A program made the translations under genes and the position numbers. From Takakia lepidozioides (Eukaryota > Streptophyta > Takakiopsida > Takakiales > Takakiaceae): DNA of 64,000 nucleotides. The stretch spans positions 18,908,001 through 18,972,000 of the forward strand of contig CM060732.1 of the NCBI GenBank assembly GCA_030704615.1, written 5' to 3'. Positions 34,401 through 46,400 of this stretch are shown in pieces. Within the stretch, counting starts at the first letter, position 1; each line of letters starts with the position of its first letter. The notes under the pieces are model-generated. The model searched no databases. It was not told the DNA's origin and was given only the letters and a program-made list of their open reading frames with translations.

Positions 34401-37400
34401 TCAGAGGCATAAGGAAAGGTGGGGGTTTTTTATCCTCGCTAGAATGAAGGTATCTTTGAATGTGCTGGGCAGAAAAACAGGAGCTGTACAGAATCTACTT
34501 CAACTCAGTGTACTAAGTAATACTACAAGTTTTCAGGTGCCCAGATACTTTCTTAAGAATTACCAGTAAACAATCCCAGAGAAAACATCCCACGTCACTT
34601 GCATTTTACCTCATAATTGTCATGAAAGCATCCTCAATATGATCCATCTGCACAGGCTCATTATCCTCCCCTTCTGACTCTCCACCCCATGCATCATGCA
34701 ACTGCACAGAGAAACCACATTGAGATTCAGCAGAGTAAACCCTTCAGTTTTCTATGCCATTCCATTGACTCTCTCACCCTCCAGTCGATGCCGTAAACAT
34801 CTTTCTCTTCTTCTTTCTCTCTCAGGCTCTTTTGCTTTTTTCTTGTAGTTCAACTGTGTCCCGCGGGCCTTCTTGACTCCTCACATTATACATTTCTTCT
34901 TTCCTTCAGCTAACATCTGTTGCGGTTATTTTTTCTCTACTGAAACACTAAACCTGCTTCCCAATCTTACCTTTAAAATCAAATGTGACATAATAACACA
35001 TCATGTACAACGGAAAATGTCTTCATAAAGCCAAGGGAAAGGAGAGACTGTATACGTACGCTGTTCAAGAATGAGAATGCCGTTTGAACATCATAATTTT
35101 TCTTGATATGAAGAAACAACTGGATAACCTGCACCCATTTCAAAGCAGCCTCAGAATTTGTTGTCATTGCATGCCTATCTGTGGCTATGGCATGACTCAC
35201 AAGGGCCCTCCATCCCAACATAGGCCCATGGTAGACAGGAAGCCACATCCTGCGCACTTCAAGTCGACCTTATGAACTTAGCTTGTTCCTCTTTCCTAGT
35301 GTCAGCTTCTAATTCTCTCCATCTGTCTACATCCCTTTGCATATAATCAATCAAGATAACGTGTCACATTGAATTCTATCTGACAGGGTTGGTGTACATT
35401 TGGAGGTGGTCTTCCATGGATGTTACGAGCTAATTTCTTCTTCTTGTGTCCCTTCAGACCTTTGGCCTCCCTCAGATGTAATGAATGACGTTCCTTCTTT
35501 CTTCCTCTTCAGTGTATTTATGCCTTGAGCAAGGAAAGGGAAAATACCCAGATAAACCATTGGCCTCCCTCAGAGATGATGCCGTTCCATCTCTATTTCT
35601 CTTTAGTTTATTTATTTATTTGTTGAGGAAATAGGGAAATGCCCAGATGTTTCCACTCAGGCTGCCTCTCTGTCTCTCTCCTGCTGGATAAATCTGGGTT
35701 AGAGGCTGTAGTGTCCAAAGCCATGGCTGTTGCCAGGAAATTGTCTGATGAGAACGCAGTTAGGCAGAAAACGTCCCTGAACTTCTTTCCAGTCTGACAT
35801 GGGGGAGGCCATCATGGATGACCTCGAGGGTTTACCCACTCTCGGCACTCAACTGAAATTTTAACTCAGGCAGGAAAGCCTACCTTTGAACAGCAAACAG
35901 AAGCAGAGAAGAAAGGGGGATTACAAATGCCCGTTGTGTGGGCAACCTGAAGACAATATTCATTTTCCGATTCATTGTCCTGGGTACTCTCACCAGAGAG
36001 ATGCCCTCTTCAAATACATCAAGGAAATTGCCTGTACCTCTGTTTACCAACTTTGAAAGTCTCGAGGCTGAGCCAAAAGCCCAGGCTCTTTTGGGGCCTA
36101 GTTATTGGGCAAACCACACACAGCAGATTGATGCTTGTGTAAAGGGATATCTAGAGGATATCTGGAAAACTCGGATCAATTGTCTATTCCAAGGTAAGTC
36201 ATACTACCGGCGTCAGCCCCTGGCAAAGGTAGTTTCTGTCCCTTTGTGTTCCACTCAAACTGGCGCGGGATCAATGGCCACAAGGCTACGGCAAACGTCG
36301 TCTTATGAGTACATTCTCTCTAGTGCCGAGAGTGGGTAAACCGTTGAGGTCACCCATGATAGCCTCACCCATGTCACAGAGGTTCAGGGAAGTTCAAACT
36401 CAGGGCGGGTAGCCTACCTTTGAACAGCAAACACACGCAGAGAGGAAAGGGGGATTGTAAGTGCTGGGCAGTTCACACACAGCAAGTGCTTGTGTGAAGG
36501 GCTTTCTAGAGGATATCTGGAAAACCCGAACTAATTTCTCTATCAAGGTAAGTCACTCTACCGGGGTGAGCCCCTCACAAAGGTAGTATATGTTCCCTTT
36601 TATTCTGCCCAAACTGGGCGTGGCGTCTATGCGCACAAGGCTACAGCAAACAATGTCTTATGGGTAGATTCTCCATCCCTCATTTCCTAGTTGTTCTTAT
36701 CATTGCAAAGGAACACAACAAACCCAAGAACGGCTATCCAGAAGGGTATAAGATGCACCAGGGTAGAAAGGTCTCGTTCATTTTCACTGCCAGTGTCGCT
36801 GTCTGCCTCCAGATGCAATCCCTCAACTTCCAGAAATTCCCCACCATTAGAATCAATGCTTCTGATCATTTTTGTTGACATAAGAATTGTCCCCAACCGC
36901 ATCGGCACATTATTTGAGAATAAGAATGCCATTGCATTCACAACCTGCAGGAATCACACACACAATAATAAACTGGCTGAAAGTGTCTGCTTGATTGCAG
37001 ATTGGCAAAACCATGCTAACAACCGGAAGTACATGATGCATCTCTGACAGGCCCTCCCTCTTCAAACCTAAACATGTCTGTGGTGTTGTCAAGCCTACAA
37101 AGGGTATCCCTTCAATTCTAAATTGGTTCACTTCTCTAAGAGAAAACCTTAACCTACCTCAAAACTCCAGAACAACTTGCCTGCATGCCCTCCATCTTAC
37201 CGCCATCAGATCTATCACAGCATTCATCCTTAACAAACGCAAGTTTGAAAGTGGACAACTCGCAAATTTGTAGGTAATTTTACAATTATTATCATTTTTT
37301 ATATTTATGGTAGAGCCCAACCCTGAAAGGGCAGTACCCGGAAGGGGAAGACGCTCTTATTTACGCTAATTCCATTGGCATCATCTCTCTCACACTCTTG

Positions 37401-40400
37401 GTCCACTTACATTTCAATTACTACAAACAAAAACTTGGTTTGTTTCTGTGCATACAAGGCACAAATGTATTCTAAACAACAGCAAGTGTGCTCAGCTGGA
37501 AAAGTCGATATCTGTGTTAATGAGGATTTCCTGTCAGATCTTTGCTGACATTGAATGCAGTTCATCTCAATATCTTTACAAAACAGTCAACACAGTAAGA
37601 CGAAGCGTGTGAAGCAATGAGATTGCTGGTGTCACACATACTTTTGCTTTCTAAGATTACAAGACAAGGCAGAGAGAGAAGGTGACTTGCCCTAAGTCCT
37701 TCTGGAGATGCAGGGTCAATGACATAGATGGCATGAAACAAGTTTTTGCGCACATAACGCAGCTGGCCGGGAAACACAGGCATCAGGAGCTGTACCCACA
37801 GTTGTCCCACCCACAGTCGCACTGACCACATGTCTCAGTAACAATCCCTCCTGTGAAGCTGGTCTCTTACTTGCAAAAGCAAGAGCCCAAGCCCTATGTT
37901 CAAGGCTTCTCTATCGGAATGTTTGTGCAGCACGAATAATTCGACAGACACTCAAAACGAATCTCCTCTTAGACCCTGCAGAAACCCGAGACCCAGAGTT
38001 TTGAACAAGCCAAAAGCCCAAATGATATACTGTATGCAGCCAAAACCTGTGAAGAGACTGCACAGTACCTCATTGAGATTGGCACGCCAGCGCCTGTACA
38101 TCTGATCTTCCTCCAGGTTGTTCAGATAGTGGACATGTTCTTGAGACCGGAAGTCCAACCGCATCCCATCTTGTTCCGATTCCTCCGGAATCTGCATTAA
38201 CTGTCTCACATACCTGTGCGGCACCTGCAAGTCATACACCATGCGGTCATGCCCACTAGTTACGACGTGTACTTTCGCTGCACCATCTCATAGCAGGTTC
38301 GAAGGTGGTAGGGAGCACTGTGTGAAATGGAAATTTCTCTATAATGTTACATGGCATCCTGAGTGTGTAGGATACTGTTCAGTGCGCAGCTCCTGTGTGT
38401 ATTTCATTTTGAATTTTATTGGACGCGTTGTCGTTTCCCTTTCTAGAATCAAACGCTGTCAACCAGGAAGACCAGAGCTTGGCCAGATCTACTCATGTCC
38501 CATTCCTCCCTGGTTAGCAGTATCCACGGCCAATGGCACATGAAGGCTCTGCAACTGAACCCCCTGAAGGTTTGTACAGGAAGCGATATCTGTAGTTCCT
38601 AAAATCACACTCCTCATGTAACAATGTTAACATGTTGCAATAGTTACAGTTTTAGTGTTATGGACTTGTTGATACTGCCAGAGAGGGCAACTACTTAGAT
38701 CCACTCCTTGAATAGTCCTATGACATGACCTAGTGATCACCATGATATTTAACACAGTTGTAGGTGAATAAAATACCTTGAGCTGACCAATCTTGCCAGC
38801 TAACGAGAGCTCTCCTTGCACCAGCTCTATCAACCTGCGCAAGAAAACCCTCGGGTCACCTTGTCTTCCAAACACTCTACAGATTTTATCATGGACAGGG
38901 GTTCCAACCATGTCTAATGGGAAAGTTGAGACCTTACGAGAAAATATCAACGGTGTCGATATTCAGAAGAGCTCCATTGATGGAGACCAAATTCTTGCCT
39001 GGTGGCAGCATTCGTTGGTTGGCAACAATTTCATCTTTGATAGTCTCATTCATCTGTCCTACCTCAAAGAATAGCACAACATTCTGTCAACAAAGACCAA
39101 ATAATTGAGCTGCTAACACTTGACACAGTGAAGTATCATAGGCATAAGCTCTGAACAAGATATATGCCAACTTACACACGAGCTACAGAAGGCAATCACT
39201 GTTTGATGAGAATCCGGCAAGACGAAATAACCAATCAGGTCAGAAAAGATTTGCCCCAAACATACTTCTGCCTGCTTTTTCCATCTGTGCAAAGCAACTA
39301 AGGAACTTTGCAACTTTGGAAGTATGGAACACATCTTGTTCCTAAAATCGTGCTGGGTCTATACATCTATACTCTTTTCTGTTGGGCCCTTGGAATGGGA
39401 AAAACCAACTCTGTTATTAAAATGGAGGAAAGATTTAATGAAGATTGCAAGTAGAAACAAAGACCTGCACGCGGGACAGCAAAGACACCAGTTTGGGAAA
39501 GTTTTGATTGATCTCTTGCATCAACCGCAGTGGCTCTGATGCCGTAATTATTCGTTGCGCTGTCTGATATCCTATATCTGCAATCACGAACTACACTAAT
39601 ATAAGTGTCTACAAAATTGATTAGTAAGCAAATAAGGCCAGTGCTCTTATGATCTCTGACACATGCATGCAACATACAAACATACATTCACTATCCATGC
39701 ATGGCCAGGTAGGCAATTGTATCCGCACCTTTCAAATCCCAACCGTCCATAGTGTCAGAAACCCCAGAAGACAGCAACTGGTTGTGGAAAGTCATTAATT
39801 CTCCCGCTAATTCTGGTTTGTCTTCCTGCAGTCCAGATATGCATAGCAGACTTACCCTGGGCTCACCAAGTGAATTTGTGGCTCCAAACATTTTGGTCAG
39901 TGTCAGCTCTCCAACTGAGAGGATCACTTGAAGATGAGTATTAAGATTGTGGTTTACCTGGGGGCCGGTTGATGGCACACAGGTTATCAGTTAATTATGG
40001 TGTTTCTTGGGCCATCAGCTCTCTGAGCTTCCATGGATGTTACTTTCTTTATAAAGTTTTCTTTCTTTCCATCCTTTCTTTCCCGGACGTTATAAAGTAC
40101 CATTTCATTTCATTTCTCTCTCTGCCTCCCTCACAGCTGTTGCAGCCTTGGGGCGTAGATTCTCAGGAGTCCAATGGTCATGAGAAGTCACTAACTTGGT
40201 CTTTGTCGGTGTTGCCATCTCTCTCTCTTTCTCTCTCTCTCTTGCCCTCTATCTCTCTGGGCAATACTGGGATCAAACTAATACTACAGTAAAAGTGCTT
40301 TGTAGAGTAAAACTTTAAGGCCAAGAATGTCCTAACCCTTCCTTGGACATAATTACACTTTCCCTTCCGCCTCTTCTCTCTCTCTCTTTCTTTCGTCGGG

Positions 40401-43400
40401 AGTACATTAATGTCTCTGTGACTAAATGCCGGCCTTGTGACCTCGTGTCCTTGTTTGTTTCGACCTGAAGCGCTTTGCTTCAGGTAAGGTAGTGCATTGG
40501 ATTTAGTTGGAAAGCTTGGGGCCTTTCCCTCTTTAGAATATGCCTACACGGGCCATTCCCTGCAACTCCCTGGAGTGTGATCTCTGAATGGTAACAAGCG
40601 GACTCCTACCGCTTGGGGGCAGCCCCTCCGCCCAAATTGGGCAGTCGTATGCTCTGTCTAGCATACTCGGCACTTGGGCTCGGGTTGGTTCCTGTGCTTA
40701 AACTTATGGCCTGCGAAAACAATCAAAAATTTAGCTCCTATCAACATCAACACTCCTCAGGGTGATCCCTGGGAATTGGTTACTTATGCCAAATCTAGGG
40801 CTTCATGTGTAGTTTTTGGGGTGAATCCCAGGATGGACGATGTGTCCTTTAAAACTACATGCTCTAGCTTAGGCTTGGATTTCATGGCTAATGGTACCAT
40901 CTCGAGACTTGATAACAGGGGTACGTTGAAGGTTGCAATGACCAAAAGTGCTTCTAATAGAGTCCCGCATCAATTCAATCTCAAAGAAGTTCGTCCCTAG
41001 ACTGGCTGGAGAGCGGTCTTAGACATTGGTGATTCAATGGGGCGCTCTAGGAAGACAACCAAGGGCAACAACTTCAACTTGAGAGTTTCTAATCGGTTTG
41101 ACGCTCTGGATGAATCCAAACAGCCAGAAGGACAAGATGCCCCTAAGTGTACGGAACCTGAACGTCCTGAATCTGAAGGATTTGGTACTCTGAATGGTTT
41201 ACCAATCCTCAAGGTTTACACAAGACGAACAAATTCTATACACGGGGTAATTGTCCCCAAGCCGTCAGATGGACAATCTGTCCCTAAGTGTGCAGAGCCT
41301 GAAGGATTTGGTACTCTAAATGGTTTACCAATCCTCAAAGTCTACACAAGACGAGCAAAATCTATACACGGGGTAATTGTCCCCAAGCAGTCTGACGGAC
41401 AATCTGCCCCTATGTGTGCGGAGCCTGTGCGTCGTGTAACTGAAAGATTTGGTACCCTGAATGGTTTACCAATTCTCAAAGTTTACACAAGACGAGCAAA
41501 ATCTACACATGGGGTAACTGTCCCCCCTTTGCAGAACGGTTGGCAGTCCAGGAGCAATCACAAGCTACCTGGACGACAAACAATTCACACGCAAAGGGCT
41601 GGCTTGCGGCTGGCCACTTTCAACTTCTCAGGGTTGACCAACCAAAGGAAACAACTTGAAGTGGGACAAGTTCTTCGGACTAATGATATTCATATCTGTG
41701 CTGGGCAAGAAACATGGGAAACGTCGGATAAACTGGTTGGAGATGTCATTGGTTATAAATGGGCAGGTAAGATGTGTACTCTCAAGGCAGCCTCTGCCAA
41801 ACGCGGTCAAAAAGGGGTCGGATTCTTTGTCCGTGATTTCTTGTTTGACAATTGTGAAATTATCAACAAGGGTTTGAGGTACGAGCATAGTATCTGGCTA
41901 AAACTGAATTTGAAGGGCGGCATGAGTACAAAGGACCTCTTTGTTGGTTGTGTTTACATGCCCACAGAGGGGACCCTTAGTGCTGACGCAGACAAGGCCT
42001 TCGAAGATGTAAAGCTGGACTGTGCTTCGTTCCTTGCCAAAGGTCAGGTGGTACTATGGGGGACTTCAATGCCCGGGTGGGCAAAGGGATCCATCAGGAC
42101 GATATCATTGGACCTTTTGGTGAGGACGAGCTGAATTCTAATGGCAGACGGTTAATTAACTTTCTAGAAGAGCTTCAGCTTTTGACCTTGAATAACAGGA
42201 CAAGAGGTGATCAAGTGCAGTGGACTCGTGAGAAACCCCAAACTGGGGAACGTTCCATTGTGGACTATATCATAATGGACAAAATTTTGTTCCCCCAGTG
42301 TGCCAATGTGTTGATCGACAGAACTGATATTGGTACCTCTGACCACTTCCTGGTTTGGACTGAGATCAAAAGGTGTTTTCCCACCACCAAGAGATCTGTG
42401 AAACGTTCGATTCGGAAGTGGCGCATAGAAAAATTCCACAATGAGGAGGTCAAGGCTGAGTACGTCCAGGCCTTGCAAGAGGCTCTCCCTCATTTTGTCC
42501 AATCGCTCCAAGAACTTCAGTCACGCTCTGTTAACGCAAGAAATGAAGTCGAAAGAGCAGTGGACTCTTGGGAGAGTTCCGTTTCCTCCGTGGCTGACAA
42601 GATCATTGGGAGGAAACTAATTGTCTGCGGTAGAGCAGTTAATTGGTGGACTAATGAGATTAAACTCAAGATAGCTGAGAGACGAGCCCTCTATAAAGAG
42701 TGCTGCAATTTGGAAACCAACAGAGAATTGTGGGCGAGGTACTACCAGCTCTGTAAAGATATCAATCAGCTTGTTAGGTCTCAGAAGAAATTATACTGGG
42801 ACAAGTTATACAGTGAAATAAACTCAAACCACCATGGTGGTAATGGACAAGAAATTCTGGTTGGCCCTTCAACGTTTGTACAAACCGAAAAACGGTCAGC
42901 AAGTACAAGCGCTGAAGACTACTAAAGGTGCAGTGGTGACTTCATCGGTTGACATTGTCAAAACCTTTGAAACTCACTACAGTATCCTTGGCAGAACTTC
43001 TAGGTCTAACAGTGAGGGGTCTTCTGCTGAATGGAGGGACACAGTTGGAAAAACTGTTCCTATGATTCAAAACAGCCCTGATGAACTGGAGTATATTTCA
43101 ATGGCTTATAATGCTCCCATTAGTTCTTCTGAGATTGTGGAAGCAATTGAACATTTAAATGGATATAAAGCTGGTGGACCTGATGGTATTGTCAACGAGC
43201 TTATCAAGCACGGTGGCGATCCCATGATAGAGGCCCTAGTTCTCCTCTTTAACCTTATCTGGAAGACTGAAATGATCCCCTTTCGCTGGCGACAGGGGGT
43301 CATTGTCAATCTATACAAGAAGGGTGACAGAGAAGAACCGGGGAACTACCGTGGCATCACGCTCCTCAATGCTGTTGGCAAGACATTCTGCAGAGTTATA

Positions 43401-46400
43401 AGTACTCGTCTCGAGGTTGATCTGGAGTCTAGAGGTTGTTTCCACGAAGGCCAAGCTGGCTTTCGGCGAAACAGGGGTTGTGTGGATCATATCTTCACTC
43501 TAAGCCAGATTATCCAGGGAAGGAAAAAAGAAGGGAAACCCACTTATGTCTTTTTCCTGGATGTCAAAAAGGCTTATGACACAGTGTGGAGAGATGGCCT
43601 ATGGTTCCGCCTCTGGTCTTGTGGGATCAAGGGAAAGATGTGGAGAGTTGTCCACAACTTGTATGCTCACACCAAAAGCTGTGTCACTGTTAACGGACAG
43701 AAGTCCAACTTCTTTGACATAGACCAAGGTGTAGCTCAAGGATGTACTCTCTCCCCTCTGCTCTTCAATGTTTTCATCAATCAACTCCTCGAGGATGTGG
43801 AAAGTGAGGGATTTGGGTTAAGGGTGGGTGATACCACCATACCAGCCCTTACGTTGCGGATGACTTCGCAGGCATAGGGGAGACTCCAACCAATCTCCAG
43901 GAGTTGATTGATTGCGCGAAGAGATACTTTGATCTTTGGGGGCTAGAGGCTAATGTCAGCAAATGTGCAGTGGTAGCATTCAACGACAGAGGAGAGGGAG
44001 GAAGTGATCTTAAGTGGCAGTGGGGTAGCCAAGAGATCCCGGTCCTCCCTTCCTACACTTACCTGGGCGTTGAGTTCTCCTCCAATTGTAATTGGGATGC
44101 ACATATCCGGAAAGTTGTTCAAACTGGCAAGGGCAAAGCTCTGGGGCTCACTAAATTTTTCCACTGCAGAGGGGTCAACTCTGAGGTCAAGAAAACCATG
44201 CTTTGTCGCGTTATTAGACCTGCCTTGGAGTACGGATCTGCTATATGGGTTGATAACTCCAACCAGGCTAAGTCTCTAGAATCCATTCAAGTGGGGGTGC
44301 TTAAGGAGTGTATGTCAGCATGCTCCTAAACAGCCAATGTGGCTGTTCGGGGTGAGTTTGGCATTCCGTCCTTAAGCTCCTGACGAGATGAATTCAAGGT
44401 CAGATGGTGGGGTCAGCTGCAACATATGCCCAACACCAGATATCCTAAGTTAATCGACTCTATATCTTGGAAACAGGACCGCCCTGTCAAACAGGCTAAG
44501 TCCTGGCAGAAGAGAGTAGAAGAGATCCTCAAGGACCTGGACCTGGATCCGCAAGTCTTGACCCTGCTGGATAAATCTGACTTAGAGGCTGTAGTGTCCT
44601 CAGCCATGTCTGTTGCCATGAGATTGTCTGATGAAAATGAAGTTAGGCAGAAAACTTCCCTGAACTTGTTTCCAGTCTGTGACATGGGGGAGGACATCTT
44701 GGATGACCTCAAGGGTCTACCCACTCTCGGCACTAGACTGAAATTTAAACTCAGGGCAGGAAGCCTACCTTTGAACAGCAAACAGAAGCAGAGAGGAAAG
44801 GGAGAGTGCAATTGCCCGTTGTGTGGGCAATCTGAAGACAGTATTCATTTTCTGATACACTGTCCGGGGTTCTCTCACCAAAGAGACGCTCTCTTCAAAT
44901 CTATTAAGGGAATTGTGCCTGTACCCCTGTTTACCAACTTTGAAAGTCTCGAGGCTGAGCCAAAAGCCCAGGCCCTCCTGAGGCCTAGTTTTTGGGCAAA
45001 TCACACACAGCAGATTGATGCTTGTGTGAAGGGATTTCTAGAGGATATCTGGAAAACCCGGATTAATTCTTTATATGGAGGTAAGTCTTACTACCAACGT
45101 CAGCCCCCTGACAGAGATAGGTTCTGTCCCTTTTGTTCCCGCTCAAACTGGGCGCGGGGTCCATGGCCACAAGGCTACGGCAAACAACGTCTTATGAGTA
45201 CAATCTACACCTTCCCATATGTAGAGAGAGAGAGAGAATGTACTCATAAGATGTTGTTTGCCATAGCCTTGTGGCCATTGACCCCGCGCTCAGTTTGAGC
45301 GGAACATAAAGGGACAGAAACTACCTTTGTCAGGGGCTGACGCTGATAGTATGACTAACCTTGGAACAGACAATTACTCGGAGTTTTCCAGATATCCTCT
45401 AGAAACCCTTTCACACAAGCATCAATCTGCTGTGTGTGGTTTGCCCAATAACTGGGCCCCAAAAGGACCTGGGCTTTCGGCTCAGCCTCAAGACTTTCAA
45501 AGTTGGTAAACAGAGGTTCAGGCACAATTCCTTTGATGGATTTGAAGGGGGCGTCTCTATGGTGAGAATACCCAGGACAATGAATCAGAAATGAATATTG
45601 TCTTCAGGTTGCCCACACAACGGGCATTTGAAATCCCCATTTCCTCTCTGCTTCTGTTTGCTGTTCAAAGGTAGGCTTCCTGCCCAGAGTTTAAATTGCA
45701 ATGGGATGCAAAACAAAAGAGTTGCATTTGGGAAGTATACCCTCAGATCCTCAGTATGCCCATCCTCCACAGCATCTCCTGCCACATGAGTAAATCCTCA
45801 TCCCCATGTTAGAACTAAAGCTAGCCCACTTCTGCAGAGGTCGTCCACTGTGAGCCAGTTAGGCAAGCTGAACCAGCAATCTCATCCTAGCAAATCACCA
45901 TGTCTTTGACGCCATCTCTCTTGACCTCATCAAATACCATAGCCACAAACAAAAGCAAACGTATTCATACGATTTAGCATACTCAGTGAAACCACCTTTC
46001 TTGACTTCACTATCATCAATGGCTTTATACTCCATGTTCTTAAGGGCTAGCTCCACGCCATAACCACCGAGACTTACTGGGCCACCTGCCCCCACACGAG
46101 CACACCTATCGGCGATTGATTCGCAACCAGATGGCAGCACTGGGCGTATCACATACTTGACTAGCCCCTGTCAACAACAAAGCATCCAAGCATGAGTGTT
46201 TGATGAGCACCTGGTACAGCCATATGTGACAGGGGAAATCACAGGCATTGCTTATTGCTGGTTGAAACTTTGAGTTTCCTGTGGATGTTATAAAGCTTGC
46301 TTCTTTCTATCATTCGCAGTTTTGTTTTATTACTCTCTCCATCAAATCAGTCCATCACTCAAGCAGACAAATACTTGGCTGCATGAGGCAAACGTAGGTG

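Noticed and set aside
44413-44811. 132-codon minus-strand frame across the LINE 3' part
   Set aside because: It is antisense to the conserved zinc-finger-containing LINE frame and has no independent support.
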